Positions 24,350 through 33,284 of a stretch of DNA of 33,468 nt are shown one piece after another. Position 1 is the stretch's first letter, and every line of letters begins with the position of its first letter. The position numbers and the translations under genes were made by a program. The DNA comes from Rhodospirillales bacterium (GTDB lineage: Bacteria; Pseudomonadota; Alphaproteobacteria; Rhodospirillales_A; JACZKS01). The notes beneath the pieces are model-generated. The model had not been told where the DNA came from, searched no databases, and saw only the letters and a program-made list of their open reading frames with translations. The stretch spans positions 1 to 33,468 of the forward strand of contig JABGRG010000042.1 in assembly GCA_018648445.1 (NCBI GenBank), read 5' to 3'.

Positions 24350-25260
24350 GCGCGCCCAAGCATTTCCTCGACCTAGACGCCTTCGACACCGCGACGCTGC
24401 GGCGCATCCTCGATCTGGGTGCGGCCTATAAGCGCGGCGAGGCCGAGGTCGCAGCCCCGTGGGCGGGCAAGACGCTGGTCATGATCTTCGAGAAACCATC
24501 CACCCGGACCCGCGTTTCCTTCGAGGTGGGCGTGCAGCAGCTGGGCGGCATCGCCGTTGTGCTGGGCATTACCGAATCGCAGTTGGGGCGCGGCGAAACC
24601 ATAGCCGACACGGCGCGCGTGCTGTCACGCTATGGCGACGCCATCATGATCCGCACCACCGCGCCGGACCGGCTGGACGAGCTTTCGGCTCATGCTACGG
24701 TGCCGGTGATTAACGGCCTGACGGATAAGTCGCACCCGTGCCAGATCATGGCCGACATCATGACCTTTGAAGAGCATCGCGGCCCCATTGCCGGATCGGT
24801 CGTCACCTGGTGCGGCGATGGCAACAACGTGGCGGCGTCGTGGATTCACGCCGCCGTCAAGTTCGGGTTCGAGCTCAGGCTGGCCTGCCCCGAGCAATTG
24901 GAGCCGCACGCCGAACTGATGAGTTGGGCGGCCTTGCAAGGCGGCAAGGTGTTCGTCACGCGTGACGCCAAGGGTGCGGTGGACGGCGCCGACGCGGTGG
25001 TCACCGATACCTGGGTTTCAATGGGTCAGGAAGACGCCGGAACGCGGCATAATCTGTTGGCGCCTTATCGTGTTGATGCGGCGCTCATGAGTGGGGCCAA
25101 GTCGGACGCCATTTTCATGCATTGCCTGCCCGCCCATCGCGGCGACGAGATGACCGGCGAAATCATCGACGGCCCGCATTCGGTGGTGTGGGACGAAGCC
25201 GAAAACCGCCTGCACGCCCAGAAAGGCATTCTGGCATGGTGCCTGGACGGGGCGGACTGA
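24346..25260 (+). CDS. argF: Ornithine carbamoyltransferase
   Basis: The 304-residue enzyme makes citrulline from ornithine and carbamoyl phosphate. The carbamoyl-phosphate site is STRTR at 52-56, with HPCQ further on ([10 protein letters not shown]). The ornithine-site Cys motif is HCLPAHRG starting at H259. All are canonical. Translation is coupled to argD by the ATGA overlap, and yciB starts two bases after its stop. It acts in the cytosol as a trimer. Confidence 0.97.
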   Translation: MSAPKHFLDLDAFDTATLRRILDLGAAYKRGEAEVAAPWAGKTLVMIFEKPSTRTRVSFEVGVQQLGGIAVVLGITESQLGRGETIADTARVLSRYGDAIMIRTTAPDRLDELSAHATVPVINGLTDKSHPCQIMADIMTFEEHRGPIAGSVVTWCGDGNNVAASWIHAAVKFGFELRLACPEQLEPHAELMSWAALQGGKVFVTRDAKGAVDGADAVVTDTWVSMGQEDAGTRHNLLAPYRVDAALMSGAKSDAIFMHCLPAHRGDEMTGEIIDGPHSVVWDEAENRLHAQKGILAWCLDGAD

Positions 25261-25261
25261 C

Positions 25262-25873
25262 GTGACGGAACGCGATCAAACGGTTGAAAACACCACGGGT
25301 GGAGCGGCGCGGAAATCTCCGGGCTGGCTGCGCCCGGCGGTGGATTACGGGCCGCTGGCGGTCTTTTTCATCGCCTACTTCAATTTCGATCTGTTTGTCG
25401 CCACCGGGTCGCTGATGGCGGCTACCGCGATGGCGCTGGCGTTGTCGCTGATTTTCGAACGCCGCGTGCCGATGATGCCCCTGGTCACGGCGGCCATCGT
25501 TGGCGTCTTCGGCGGGCTGACCCTTTGGCTTCAGGACGAAACCTTCATCAAGATGAAGCCGACCATCGTACAAATCATATTCTCGGTGGTTTTATTCGGC
25601 GGCCTTGCCTTCGGACGATCCTTTTTGAAATCGGTTCTGGGCGCGACCATATCCATGGACGCGGAAGGGTGGCGCAAACTGACCGTGCGTTACGCTTTTT
25701 TCTTTCTTGCCATGGCGGCGGTGAACGAGGCCGTGTGGCGCACCCAAAGCACGGATTTCTGGGTCACGTTCAAGGTTTTCGGTCTGGCCGGGCTGACCAT
25801 CGTGTTCGCGCTGAGCCAAATTCCGACCATGACCCGGCACGGCCTTGGTAAAGAACCCGAGGAAAATGGCTAA
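25262..25873 (+). CDS. yciB: YciB/IspZ-family inner membrane septation protein
   Basis: The 203-residue membrane protein has about five hydrophobic segments. Family features include LAVFFIAYFNFDLFVATG, FGGLTLWLQDETFIKMKPTIVQ and FFLAMAAVNEAVWRTQSTDFWVTFK. YciB relatives affect cell-envelope integrity and division in enterics. The GTG start at 25262 leaves one base between it and the argF stop. A 30-residue polar N-terminus precedes the first segment. Its end overlaps hslO by eight bases. Confidence 0.9.
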   Translation: MTERDQTVENTTGGAARKSPGWLRPAVDYGPLAVFFIAYFNFDLFVATGSLMAATAMALALSLIFERRVPMMPLVTAAIVGVFGGLTLWLQDETFIKMKPTIVQIIFSVVLFGGLAFGRSFLKSVLGATISMDAEGWRKLTVRYAFFFLAMAAVNEAVWRTQSTDFWVTFKVFGLAGLTIVFALSQIPTMTRHGLGKEPEENG

Positions 25874-26765
25874 AGAGACGCCTTTCAAGGATCTGATCCA
25901 GCCCTTCAAGATCGAGGACCTCGGTTTGCGGGGCCGTCTGGTTCGTCTGGGGCCGACCGCCGAAGCGATCCTGGGGCCGCACAATTACCCGCGCGCCGTT
26001 GCCGAAATGATGGGCGAAACCCTGACCCTGACGGCGATGCTGGCCAGCGCGCTCAAATTCGACGGCGTGTTCAAGTTTCAGGCTCAAGGCGACGGACCGC
26101 TAAGCCTGATGGTCGCCGATATGGGCAATGACGGGGCCTTGCGCGGATACGCGCGTTTCGATGACGCGGCAATCGCCGCGCTGGGTGATTCGAGGGACGC
26201 GCCGGTTCCCCGCCTGATCGGTCAGGGGCGCATGGCGGTGACCGTGGATCACGGTCCCAATTCCCAGCAAATCCAGGGCATTACCGAAATGGCTGGGCCG
26301 ACGCTGGCCGCCTGCGCGCAGACCTATTTCCGCCAGTCCGAGCCGCTGGAAACGGTGATTTCGCTAGCCTCGACGTCCACACGGGCCGCCGGTCTGATGA
26401 TCCAGCGCCTGCCGCCGGAAGAGGGTGCGGGCCGTCTGGAAGGGCGTGACCTTGAAGACGAATGGCGCAGGGCCACGGCGTTAAGCGCCAGCGTGACGGC
26501 GGACGAGTTGTTGGATTCGGCGATTTTGCCCGGCGAACTTCTGTACCGGTTGTTCCACGAAGACGGCGTGCGCCTGTTCAAAACCCGGCCTGTCCGCCAT
26601 TCCTGCCGCTGTTCCAAGGGCAAGGTGAAGGCCACGCTGGCCGCGTTTTCCCGAGACGATATCAATTCCATGGCCGAGGATGGCCGTATTGCCGTGACCT
26701 GCGAGTTTTGCAAAAGCGAATACGTCTTTGAGGGACAAAGCCTGACGGACCTCCACCCCGCTTGA
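25866..26765 (+). CDS. hslO: Hsp33 redox-regulated chaperone
   Basis: This 299-residue chaperone holds unfolded proteins under oxidative stress. Its C-terminal zinc centre is present: C247-x-C249 (HSCRCSKGKV) and C279-x2-C282 (TCEFCKSEYVF). Oxidation of these would activate the protein. Start 25866 follows GAGG in the yciB coding end and overlaps it by eight bases. A 16-bp tandem duplication (26757-26788) includes the stop codon. Expression is likely with the arg genes. Confidence 0.94.
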   Translation: MAKETPFKDLIQPFKIEDLGLRGRLVRLGPTAEAILGPHNYPRAVAEMMGETLTLTAMLASALKFDGVFKFQAQGDGPLSLMVADMGNDGALRGYARFDDAAIAALGDSRDAPVPRLIGQGRMAVTVDHGPNSQQIQGITEMAGPTLAACAQTYFRQSEPLETVISLASTSTRAAGLMIQRLPPEEGAGRLEGRDLEDEWRRATALSASVTADELLDSAILPGELLYRLFHEDGVRLFKTRPVRHSCRCSKGKVKATLAAFSRDDINSMAEDGRIAVTCEFCKSEYVFEGQSLTDLHPA

Positions 26766-26788
26766 ACACTGGCCCGCTTGAACACAGG
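26757..26788. repeat. 16-bp tandem duplication across the hslO stop
   Basis: CCCGCTTGAACACTGG is followed directly by CCCGCTTGAACACAGG, identical at 15 of 16 positions. The first copy holds the final hslO codons and the stop TGA; the second is in the 51-base spacer before the next gene. Confidence 0.85.
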
Positions 26789-26816
26789 TACGCGGGCGTG
26801 CGACACTGCGTCCGAT

Positions 26817-27407
26817 ATGAATACCTTAACCCGACGCGTTTTTTTGATGGGTCTTGCCGGGCTGGCGTTAGCGGCCTGCGAGACACCGGCCACGGTCCAG
26901 CAATTTCCCGACATTACCTTCGGGCATTTGCCGACGATTGACTTGAACGCAGCCGACGTTCGCATCGCTTCCGAATATCAGGCGCCCATGCAAGCGCCCA
27001 ATGTCGAGCACCTTTTCCCGGTGACGCCCTCGCAAGCCTTGCACAAGTGGGCCGAAGACCGCCTGGCGGCCAAGGGGATCGGCAATGCCGCGCGGTTCAC
27101 CATTTCGGATGCCAGGGTGACCGAAACCGTGCTCAAAACCGAAACCGGTCTTTCCGGCGTGTTTAACAAGGAGCCCGCCGCGCGTTATGACGCCTCCGTT
27201 GCCGGGATGCTTGAAATCCTTGATAACAGGGGCTTTCGCAAAGGCTTCGCCACGGCCAGGGTAAGCCGCTCGCGATCAATCCTGGAAGGGGCCAGCATCA
27301 ACGAGCGCGAACGCATGTGGTTCGAATTGGTCGAAGCCGTGATGGCCGATTTCAACGCCGAAATGGAAAAGAACATTCGCGCCCATGTCGGTGCGTTCGT
27401 GATGTAA
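26817..27407 (+). CDS. Putative lipoprotein of unknown function
   Basis: The 196-residue protein starts MNTLTRRVFLMGLAGLALAAC. A twin-Arg-x-Phe-Leu motif and a lipobox (LALAAC, Cys21) suggest Tat- or Sec-exported lipoprotein status. The mature part is mixed helical with no recognised domain and ends in a long helix (ERMWFELVEAVMADFNAEM). ATG 26817 is preferred to the in-frame 26778 start because it places the signal peptide first. Its stop shares one base with the start of the next gene (TAATG). Its role is unknown; a membrane-anchored assembly factor is possible but not supported by sequence. Confidence 0.8.
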   Translation: MNTLTRRVFLMGLAGLALAACETPATVQQFPDITFGHLPTIDLNAADVRIASEYQAPMQAPNVEHLFPVTPSQALHKWAEDRLAAKGIGNAARFTISDARVTETVLKTETGLSGVFNKEPAARYDASVAGMLEILDNRGFRKGFATARVSRSRSILEGASINERERMWFELVEAVMADFNAEMEKNIRAHVGAFVM

Positions 27408-28480
27408 TGAGCGTCGATACCGCCACAAGGCCCTCCGAGAGGGCGTGTACGGTCGACGCGCTAAAAGGCTTTGCGCGCGACGTGTTTCAGGCTGCCGGAA
27501 TGACCGGCGCGGACGCGGGCGTCATGGCCGATTGTCTGGTGCGCGCCCATCTTCGCGGGTTCGATACCCACGGTCTTGGCTGCATCCCTCTGTACGTGGA
27601 CAATCTTCTGGACGGCCGGGTTAATGCGCGGCCCGAAATTGGCATCGAACGGCGCGGGCCGTGGGCGGTAAGGGTTGATGCCAACAACGGCATGGGCCAC
27701 GTGGCTGCCACCCGCACCATGGAGGCGGTGCTCGATTCCGTGCGCAGCATCGGCATCGGCGTGGGCTCGGTTCGCAACTCCAATCATCTGGGGGCAGCGT
27801 GTCTGTATCCCTTGATGGCGGTGGAACAGGGCTATATCGGCATGGCCATGATCAATTCATCGGTTCATGTCACGCCGTGGGGCAGCCGCGACAAGCTTTT
27901 CGGAACCAACCCCATTGCCATCGCCGCACCCGCCGGTAACAGACCACCGTTCGTGCTCGATATGGCGACCAGCGCGGCGGCGCGCCGCAAATTCCGGCTG
28001 GCCCTGGAATTGGGCGAGCCCATTCCCGAAGGTTGGGCGGTGGACGCCGACGGCGTTCCGACGATTGATCCAGCTACGGCGCTCAAGGGAGCCGCCCTTC
28101 CCGTGGGCGGGGCCAAGGGTTCGGGTCTGGGCATGGCCGTCGAGATCATGGCGGGGGTCTTGTCGGGGGCGGCTTTCGCGGGCGATGTGCTGGATCTTTT
28201 TTCCAATCAGGAACGCCAGGTCAATTCCGGCAATTTCCTGATGGCCATGGACGTCAGCGCCTTCATGGACCTGGGCGAATTCGAAACACGCATGGACACC
28301 CTGATCACCCGCGTGAAGGCCCTGCAAACGGCGCCCGACTTCGACGAGGTGCGCTTCCCCGGCGAACGCGGGGCAAGGCTTGAAGCGGAACGGTTGAAAG
28401 ATGGCATCCCGTTGCCCGAAAGTACCGCGCGGGCCTTGCGCGAGGTCGGTTCACGGTTGGGCATTTCGTTCCCTGGCTAA
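27407..28480 (+). CDS. Ldh2-family malate/L-lactate/ureidoglycolate-type dehydrogenase
   Basis: This 357-residue NAD(P)-dependent 2-hydroxyacid dehydrogenase belongs to the family of malate/L-lactate, L-sulfolactate and 2,3-diketo-L-gulonate reductases. It shows the catalytic-region RAHLRGFDTHGL, the NSNHLGAACLYP segment, FGTNPIAIAAP, and GGAKGSGLGMAVEIMAG. Length is typical. Start 27407 overlaps the preceding stop by one base (TAATG), which suggests coupled translation. The substrate cannot be read from sequence. The upstream lipoprotein and downstream hydrolase do not name one. Confidence 0.88.
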   Translation: MSVDTATRPSERACTVDALKGFARDVFQAAGMTGADAGVMADCLVRAHLRGFDTHGLGCIPLYVDNLLDGRVNARPEIGIERRGPWAVRVDANNGMGHVAATRTMEAVLDSVRSIGIGVGSVRNSNHLGAACLYPLMAVEQGYIGMAMINSSVHVTPWGSRDKLFGTNPIAIAAPAGNRPPFVLDMATSAAARRKFRLALELGEPIPEGWAVDADGVPTIDPATALKGAALPVGGAKGSGLGMAVEIMAGVLSGAAFAGDVLDLFSNQERQVNSGNFLMAMDVSAFMDLGEFETRMDTLITRVKALQTAPDFDEVRFPGERGARLEAERLKDGIPLPESTARALREVGSRLGISFPG

Positions 28481-28483
28481 GGC

Positions 28484-29617
28484 ATGGCCTGTCCTCGCAC
28501 CATCGTTATTGTCTTTCTCGCGTCAATTCTTGTCACCGGTTGTTCGCTGGACCGGCTGAGCGAAGCGCAGTTGGTGCTGGCCGATATCGATGCCGCCGGC
28601 GGTCCCAGCGAGTTGAAGAACGAAACGCCCGCGCCCCGGCGAGAGCTGGTTCGTTATGCCTTCGGGGGCCGTTCCTACGTGGGCGATCTCTATACGCCGC
28701 AGCACGGCGGACGAGCCGGTCTGGTTCTGGTTCCCGGCGTTGCCGCCACCGGCAAGGACGATCCGCGCATGGTGGCTTTCGCCACTACATTGGCCCGCGC
28801 GCGTTTTCGCGTGCTGGTGCCGGACCTTGCCAACCTGCGTGCGCTCAAGGTCAAACCCGAAGACGCCGTCGCCGTTGCCGACGCCGCCCTGTGGCTGGAC
28901 GGCCAAACGCCGGACGGCTGGCCGTTGGGCATAAGCGCTATTTCGTACGCCGTCGGTCCGGCCATCGCGTCCTTGTTCGAGCCCGGCGTCAACGAACGGG
29001 TGGATATGATTTTGGCCATCGGCGGTTATTACGATCTGCCCGCTCTGATCACCTATTTCACCACCGGGTATTTCCGCGAAAATTCGGATGAACCCTGGCG
29101 GTTCCGCCCCCCCAACACGTACGGCAAATGGGTGTTCGTGCAATCCAATCTGGACCGGCTGGAAAGCCGCAACGACCAGGCCCTTCTGCGCGCCATTCAG
29201 GACGCCAAAATCCGTGATTTCCGCGCCCCGGTTCAGCATTTTGTCGATGTTCTGGGCCCTGAGGGCCGCGCCGTCTATGTGCTGATCACCAATGAGGACC
29301 CCGAAACAACGCCGGAGCTTATCGCCGCGCTGCCCAAAAAAATGGCCGCCGATATGGAGGCGTTGGATATGGCCCGGCGCGATCTGGCGTCGTTACGGCC
29401 CCAATTCTTCCTGATCCACGGACGCGACGACCCCATCGTTCCCGAAACCCAAAGCGCTGCGCTGGCTGCCGCGTTGCCCGAAGGAAAAGCCCACCTTTTC
29501 CTCACCGACAGCCTCAACCACGTCGACCCTCAACCGGTCGGACTGACCGACAAACTCACCCTGCTGCGCGCCATCTACGGGGTATTGGGCGTGCGGGACG
29601 GGGATGCCGGAACGTAA
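28484..29617 (+). CDS. Alpha/beta-hydrolase-fold lipoprotein
   Basis: The 377-residue protein has a lipobox signal (SILVTGC, Cys20) and an alpha/beta-hydrolase body. GLVLVPGVAATG fits the oxyanion strand. The nucleophile elbow appears degenerate (SAISYAVG, instead of GxSxG). The acid and His are in LIHGRDDPIVPETQ and LNHVD. It would sit on the periplasmic face of a membrane. The gene starts three bases after the preceding stop. The substrate is unknown; an esterase or a non-catalytic member are both possible. Confidence 0.78.
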   Translation: MACPRTIVIVFLASILVTGCSLDRLSEAQLVLADIDAAGGPSELKNETPAPRRELVRYAFGGRSYVGDLYTPQHGGRAGLVLVPGVAATGKDDPRMVAFATTLARARFRVLVPDLANLRALKVKPEDAVAVADAALWLDGQTPDGWPLGISAISYAVGPAIASLFEPGVNERVDMILAIGGYYDLPALITYFTTGYFRENSDEPWRFRPPNTYGKWVFVQSNLDRLESRNDQALLRAIQDAKIRDFRAPVQHFVDVLGPEGRAVYVLITNEDPETTPELIAALPKKMAADMEALDMARRDLASLRPQFFLIHGRDDPIVPETQSAALAAALPEGKAHLFLTDSLNHVDPQPVGLTDKLTLLRAIYGVLGVRDGDAGT

Positions 29618-29664
29618 CGGCATTGTGAAATGAAATCATGGCTTGATCGCGCTTTAATGGGTGG

Positions 29665-30546
29665 ATGATGTCGAGCAACGGTTTTGTTTTTTTCATTGCG
29701 ATTGCAGCAGCCTTTTTCGCTTTCGCCGGGCAATCGGTTCGGGCTGGAACTTTTTCACCCCCGGAAGTTCTTTTCATATCGGCCGGTCCGTTTATCACGG
29801 GTTCGGATAGAGCTGAGCGAGAGGCGGCCTATCGTTTGGATGAAAAAGCCTACGGCCATAGCGCGACGCGCACAAACCGATGGTATGAAGGCGAAAAGGA
29901 CAGGCACGAGGAATTCACAGGCCCTTTCACGATAACCAAAAACCCCATTACCAACGCAGACTATGCGAAATTCGTTTCCGGGAACGCCCACCCTCCGCCA
30001 ACGATCGATGCGGAAACATGGGCGGGATATGGTCTTATTCATCCATTCAGCCGCACGAAAAAATTTTCCTGGAACGGCCCACTGCCGCCAAAAGGACGCG
30101 AGAAGCATCCCGTCGTTCTGGTCAGCCATGCCGACACTGTTTCTTATGCGCTTTGGCTCTCAAAGAAAACGGGGATGGTTTGGCGGTTGCCAACGGAATC
30201 TGAATGGGAAAAGGCGGTGCGTGGAACCGATGGCCGACGCTTCCCATGGGGCGATCAATTTTTCTCATCGCGCCTGAATTCCCATGATAGTGGGCCATTT
30301 GACACAAAGGATGTTGGAAGCTTCGCCAAAGGAGCAAGTCCGTTCGGCCTGATGGACGGCAGCGGTCAGGTTTTCGAATGGACAAGCGAAGACGCCGGAA
30401 ACGGCCGTTTTATCGTCAAGGGGGGATCATGGGACGATAAGGGGTGCGGGGTGTGTCGTCCGGCGGCTCGTCACTCCCGGCCCGCAAACCTAAGGCACAT
30501 TTTGATAGGTTTTCGCCTCGTCTGTGAGACTTGCGCTTCTAATTAG
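29665..30546 (+). CDS. Secreted formylglycine-generating-enzyme/sulfatase-modifying-factor-like protein
   Basis: The 293-residue protein has a signal peptide (about 1-27, ending SVRAG) and a FGE-sulfatase domain: NPITNADYAKFVSG, WRLPTESEWEKAVRG, RRFPWGDQ, SPFGLMDGSGQVFEWTSE, GGSWDDKGC and a final GFRLV. The C-terminal cysteines are C-x2-C (KGCGVC), not the C-x4-C of aerobic formylglycine generators, so catalytic oxidation of sulfatase cysteine is uncertain. No sulfatase gene is adjacent. Base composition is clearly more AT-rich than the upstream genes. GGGTGG precedes the ATG; the second codon is also ATG. The 47-base spacer to the upstream gene has no clear promoter. Confidence 0.85.
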   Translation: MMSSNGFVFFIAIAAAFFAFAGQSVRAGTFSPPEVLFISAGPFITGSDRAEREAAYRLDEKAYGHSATRTNRWYEGEKDRHEEFTGPFTITKNPITNADYAKFVSGNAHPPPTIDAETWAGYGLIHPFSRTKKFSWNGPLPPKGREKHPVVLVSHADTVSYALWLSKKTGMVWRLPTESEWEKAVRGTDGRRFPWGDQFFSSRLNSHDSGPFDTKDVGSFAKGASPFGLMDGSGQVFEWTSEDAGNGRFIVKGGSWDDKGCGVCRPAARHSRPANLRHILIGFRLVCETCASN

Positions 30547-30578
30547 CTGATGCGAATGACCGTCCAGCTTATCTCGCG

Positions 30579-30977
30579 TTATTCTTTCAGTTCCCCCCAA
30601 GAGACATCGCCATACGACTTCTCTTCGCTCATCATCTCTCGCAGTCTCGATACCAGATGATTGACGACCGCCTTCATAACGGGATCTGAAGCATCCAGCC
30701 TGTTTAGAAAATCCTGACGGGGAACTTCCAATACTTCGGTTTTTTCCGTCGTTACCGCGGCGGCCCGATGGGAGCGATTTTCCAAAAGCGCCAATTCACC
30801 AAATATATCGCCGGTTTTTATCGTTATCAGGACTCGGGGGGCATCACCTCGGGTACCGACTCTGATTTCCACGGCGCCCTTGCGCAGAATGTAGACGGTT
30901 TGCGCAGCCTCTCCCTCGTCAAAAATCACTTGATTGGGCTCGAAGGTCCGAACTTCAAATTGGGATATATCGCTCAT
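30579..30977 (-). CDS. Stand-alone cyclic-nucleotide-binding-domain protein
   Basis: The product is 132 residues (ATG 30977) or 137 (GTG 30992); the choice is uncertain because neither has a clear ribosome-binding site. It is a single CRP-like cNMP domain, with VIFDEGEAAQTVYILRKGAVEI, the phosphate cassette GDIFGELALLENRSHRAAAV, and a helix at the end. There is no DNA-binding domain, so it is not a CRP transcription factor. It may act as a regulatory or adaptor protein. It converges with the formylglycine-like gene, 32 bases between them. Confidence 0.87.
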   Translation of the reverse strand: MSDISQFEVRTFEPNQVIFDEGEAAQTVYILRKGAVEIRVGTRGDAPRVLITIKTGDIFGELALLENRSHRAAAVTTEKTEVLEVPRQDFLNRLDASDPVMKAVVNHLVSRLREMMSEEKSYGDVSWGELKE

Positions 30978-30993
30978 CACAAGTTCGCCCACA

Positions 30994-31017
30994 TATAGTG
31001 AGTAATTATCTACTATA
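30994..31017 (-). promoter_or_regulatory. Promoter/operator candidate of the cNMP-domain gene
   Basis: TATAGT (31012-31017 on the minus strand) fits a -10 element and is also the left arm of a 24-bp imperfect palindrome (18 of 24 positions symmetric). No good -35 is seen. Confidence 0.35.
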
Positions 31018-31054
31018 CCGCAACTTCTGGTGCCGGATAAGAATTATTTGGTGC

Positions 31055-31068
31055 GGGGCATATGCCCC
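31055..31068. repeat. 14-bp perfect palindrome after the pirin remnant
   Basis: GGGGCATATGCCCC lies in the 88-base space between the cNMP gene and the pirin stop. It could be part of a hairpin terminator for pirin (minus strand) but has no U-run, or an operator. Confidence 0.4.
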
Positions 31069-31080
31069 CTGAGGCAGGTA

Positions 31081-31605
31081 CTATGGCAAATCCAGCGCCA
31101 CCACTTCGGCGTCGTCGGTGGCGGTGATGCGCAGGTTGGGCTCGTCGGTGATGGTTGCGCCGTCGCGGTTGTTCAGGGTAACGCCGGTGACATCCAACGA
31201 TCCGCGCGAGGCGACGAGGTAAAGCCTGCGTCCCGGTTCCAATTCATGGGTCACTTCCTGACCCTTGGTCAGGGTCGCGCCGAACAGTGTGGCGTCCTGA
31301 TGGATCAATAGAGCGCCCGCGTCCAAATCCTTTTTGCGGCCCGAAGCCAACGGAACCAATACGGCGTTGCCTTCTTCATGCGGGAAGCGGCGCTGGTCCC
31401 AGCGCGGTGCAAGCCGGGTTTCGCGCGGGTGGATCCAAATCTGAAACAGCGTCGTGTCGACGTCTTCCAGATTGAACTCGGAATGGATGATGCCGGTTCC
31501 GGCGCTCATGACCTGTACGTCGCCCGCGACCGTGCGGCCTTCGTTGCCCAGACTGTCGGCATGGGTGATGGCGCCGGTGCGGACATAGGTGATGATTTCA
31601 ATATT
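31081..31605 (-). pseudogene. Pirin-family gene, 5' part removed by an inserted element
   Basis: About 175 C-terminal residues of a pirin (cupin, YhaK-type; usual length about 230) can be read. They run from NIEIITYVRTGAITHADSLG through the metal-site GTGIIHSEFN (His and Glu ligands) to the stop at 31081. The first roughly 57 residues, including the HxH half of the metal site, are absent. At about 31600 homology ends and AT-rich sequence begins. An ATG at 31509 within the remnant is not the native start. The rest of the gene probably lies at the far side of the inserted element. Confidence 0.85.
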
Positions 31606-31612
31606 GTATATA
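31600..31612. other. Candidate left attachment junction (attL) in pirin
   Basis: Pirin-like codons end at about 31605 (minus-strand Asn-Ile-Glu-Ile segment) and AT-rich sequence begins. The recombinase gene starts about 50 bases away, as is usual for serine-integrase elements. The crossover core cannot be fixed without the right end. Confidence 0.4.
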
Positions 31613-31657
31613 ATTAATTTTTCCTGTATGCTTTATATTCGAGGTTCGTTGGAGCAT

Positions 31658-33253
31658 ATGACCGTGACCATTAAAGCGTATTCCTACATTCGCATGTCTT
31701 CTGAAACTCAGACCAAAGGAGATTCGCTACAGCGACAATTAGAAAAAACAAAGAGATACGCCGATGAAAAGGGCTGGATACTCGATGACAGCCTACGAGA
31801 TATGGGCGTATCCGCTTTCAAAGGTAAGAATATTGAGGACGGCGCGCTCGGGAAGTTCATTAACCTATGTCGCGCAGGGGAAATCGAAACAGGGTCTGTG
31901 CTAATAATCGAAAATCTTGATCGAATGTCCCGGCAACGGCCCATCGACGCCTTCAACATTTTCACTTCTATTCTAAAATTGGGTGTCGATATTGTGGTCC
32001 TGGACGACGGGAAACATTTCACCGAGGACAATATGGATATGGGCAATCTGTTCATATCCATTGGCGGGATGGTCAGAGCGTATGCCGAGTCTGAACGTAA
32101 GTCACAGCTGATCTCAAGTGCTTGGGCGCGGAAACGTGCCAACGGAACAGAAAAGAAACTGACACGTCGTTGTCCGGCTTGGTTGGTTCTTTCAAAAGAC
32201 CGTACCCATTTCGAAATAATTGAGGACCGCGTTGCAACAATTCGAACGATATTCGATCTATGTCTACAAGGTCATGGATACGTAGGTGTTACTCGGCGAT
32301 TAAACGACGAAAAAGTACCGACCTTCTCTGGCGGCAATGGATGGCACCAATCTACGATCAAAACTATTTTGCGGGGCAAAGCAGTGATCGGATTTTACCA
32401 GCCCCATACGACAGTTAGCGGGAAGCGCGTTCCTACTGGCGACATGATCGAGGACTATTACCCAAAGGTCATTGACGAAGCAATTTACTACGGAGCCCAG
32501 GAGGCCATCGAAAGCCGCGTTGAATCTGGTAAAGGCCGTAAGGGGAAGCAACATTCCAATTTGCTTACCGGTATCCTCAAATGCGGAGAATGCGGACACG
32601 CTTTGATTTTTAGAAATCGACCAAAAGGAAAACGGGTAAAAGCGTTCAAGTATGTTAGGTGCTACGATGCTGGCCGAGGATTATGCTCAAACACGAAATC
32701 CCATGATTATGAAATCTTGGAATTCCTTGTCCTTGAGAGTTTACGGGAACTATCTATTACTAGTTTGACCAAGCCCCAAAAAACAACCCGCAAAAACATT
32801 CTGGATCGGATCATAGCAACCAAAGGGAAACTCAAAACTGTCATCGAGCGGCGAAAGAAATTATTATTACAATTCGCTGACACAAGCGATGACACAATCC
32901 TCGAATTGATCACTCAATTAGGCGATGACGAGGTGAGCCTTAAAAACGAACTTGCGACATTGAGCCAATCGTTAGGCAGGGCATCGATTCCGAAACAAAA
33001 ACCCGATGAAATTCTCGACAACGTAGAAGCATACATTTCCCTGACCAAAAACGCTGCCGAAAAGGATTTATTCGCAATACGGACCATGATCGCAACCGAA
33101 TTAAAGAAAATTCTCGATCACGTAACAATCCACGGTGACGGTCTAATTACGATGTACGCGGCTCAAACAAATGCGAAATATGCCATGTTCAATGGCGTAG
33201 GTCCGGACGGCTTTGACAGCCGCTTCACCCATCTACTGAAAGAACTCGAATAG
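31658..33253 (+). CDS. Large serine recombinase (site-specific integrase)
   Basis: This 531-residue recombinase inserts and excises mobile elements. The N-terminal resolvase domain has Y10-x-R12-x-S14, with Ser14 as nucleophile, and LDRMSRQRPIDAF. The recombinase domain (about 170-290) includes GYVGVTRRLNDEKVPTF. The zinc-ribbon has C309-x2-C312 and C335...C343. A charged coiled-coil-like region follows (about 380-460). Start 31658 has GGAG four bases upstream; an ATG at 31589 would run back into pirin. Codon use is AT-rich, unlike the chromosomal genes. It starts about 50 bases from the break in pirin. Confidence 0.95.
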   Translation: MTVTIKAYSYIRMSSETQTKGDSLQRQLEKTKRYADEKGWILDDSLRDMGVSAFKGKNIEDGALGKFINLCRAGEIETGSVLIIENLDRMSRQRPIDAFNIFTSILKLGVDIVVLDDGKHFTEDNMDMGNLFISIGGMVRAYAESERKSQLISSAWARKRANGTEKKLTRRCPAWLVLSKDRTHFEIIEDRVATIRTIFDLCLQGHGYVGVTRRLNDEKVPTFSGGNGWHQSTIKTILRGKAVIGFYQPHTTVSGKRVPTGDMIEDYYPKVIDEAIYYGAQEAIESRVESGKGRKGKQHSNLLTGILKCGECGHALIFRNRPKGKRVKAFKYVRCYDAGRGLCSNTKSHDYEILEFLVLESLRELSITSLTKPQKTTRKNILDRIIATKGKLKTVIERRKKLLLQFADTSDDTILELITQLGDDEVSLKNELATLSQSLGRASIPKQKPDEILDNVEAYISLTKNAAEKDLFAIRTMIATELKKILDHVTIHGDGLITMYAAQTNAKYAMFNGVGPDGFDSRFTHLLKELE

Positions 33254-33284
33254 CAACCATGCCGGCTGGATACCACTGGGCTCG

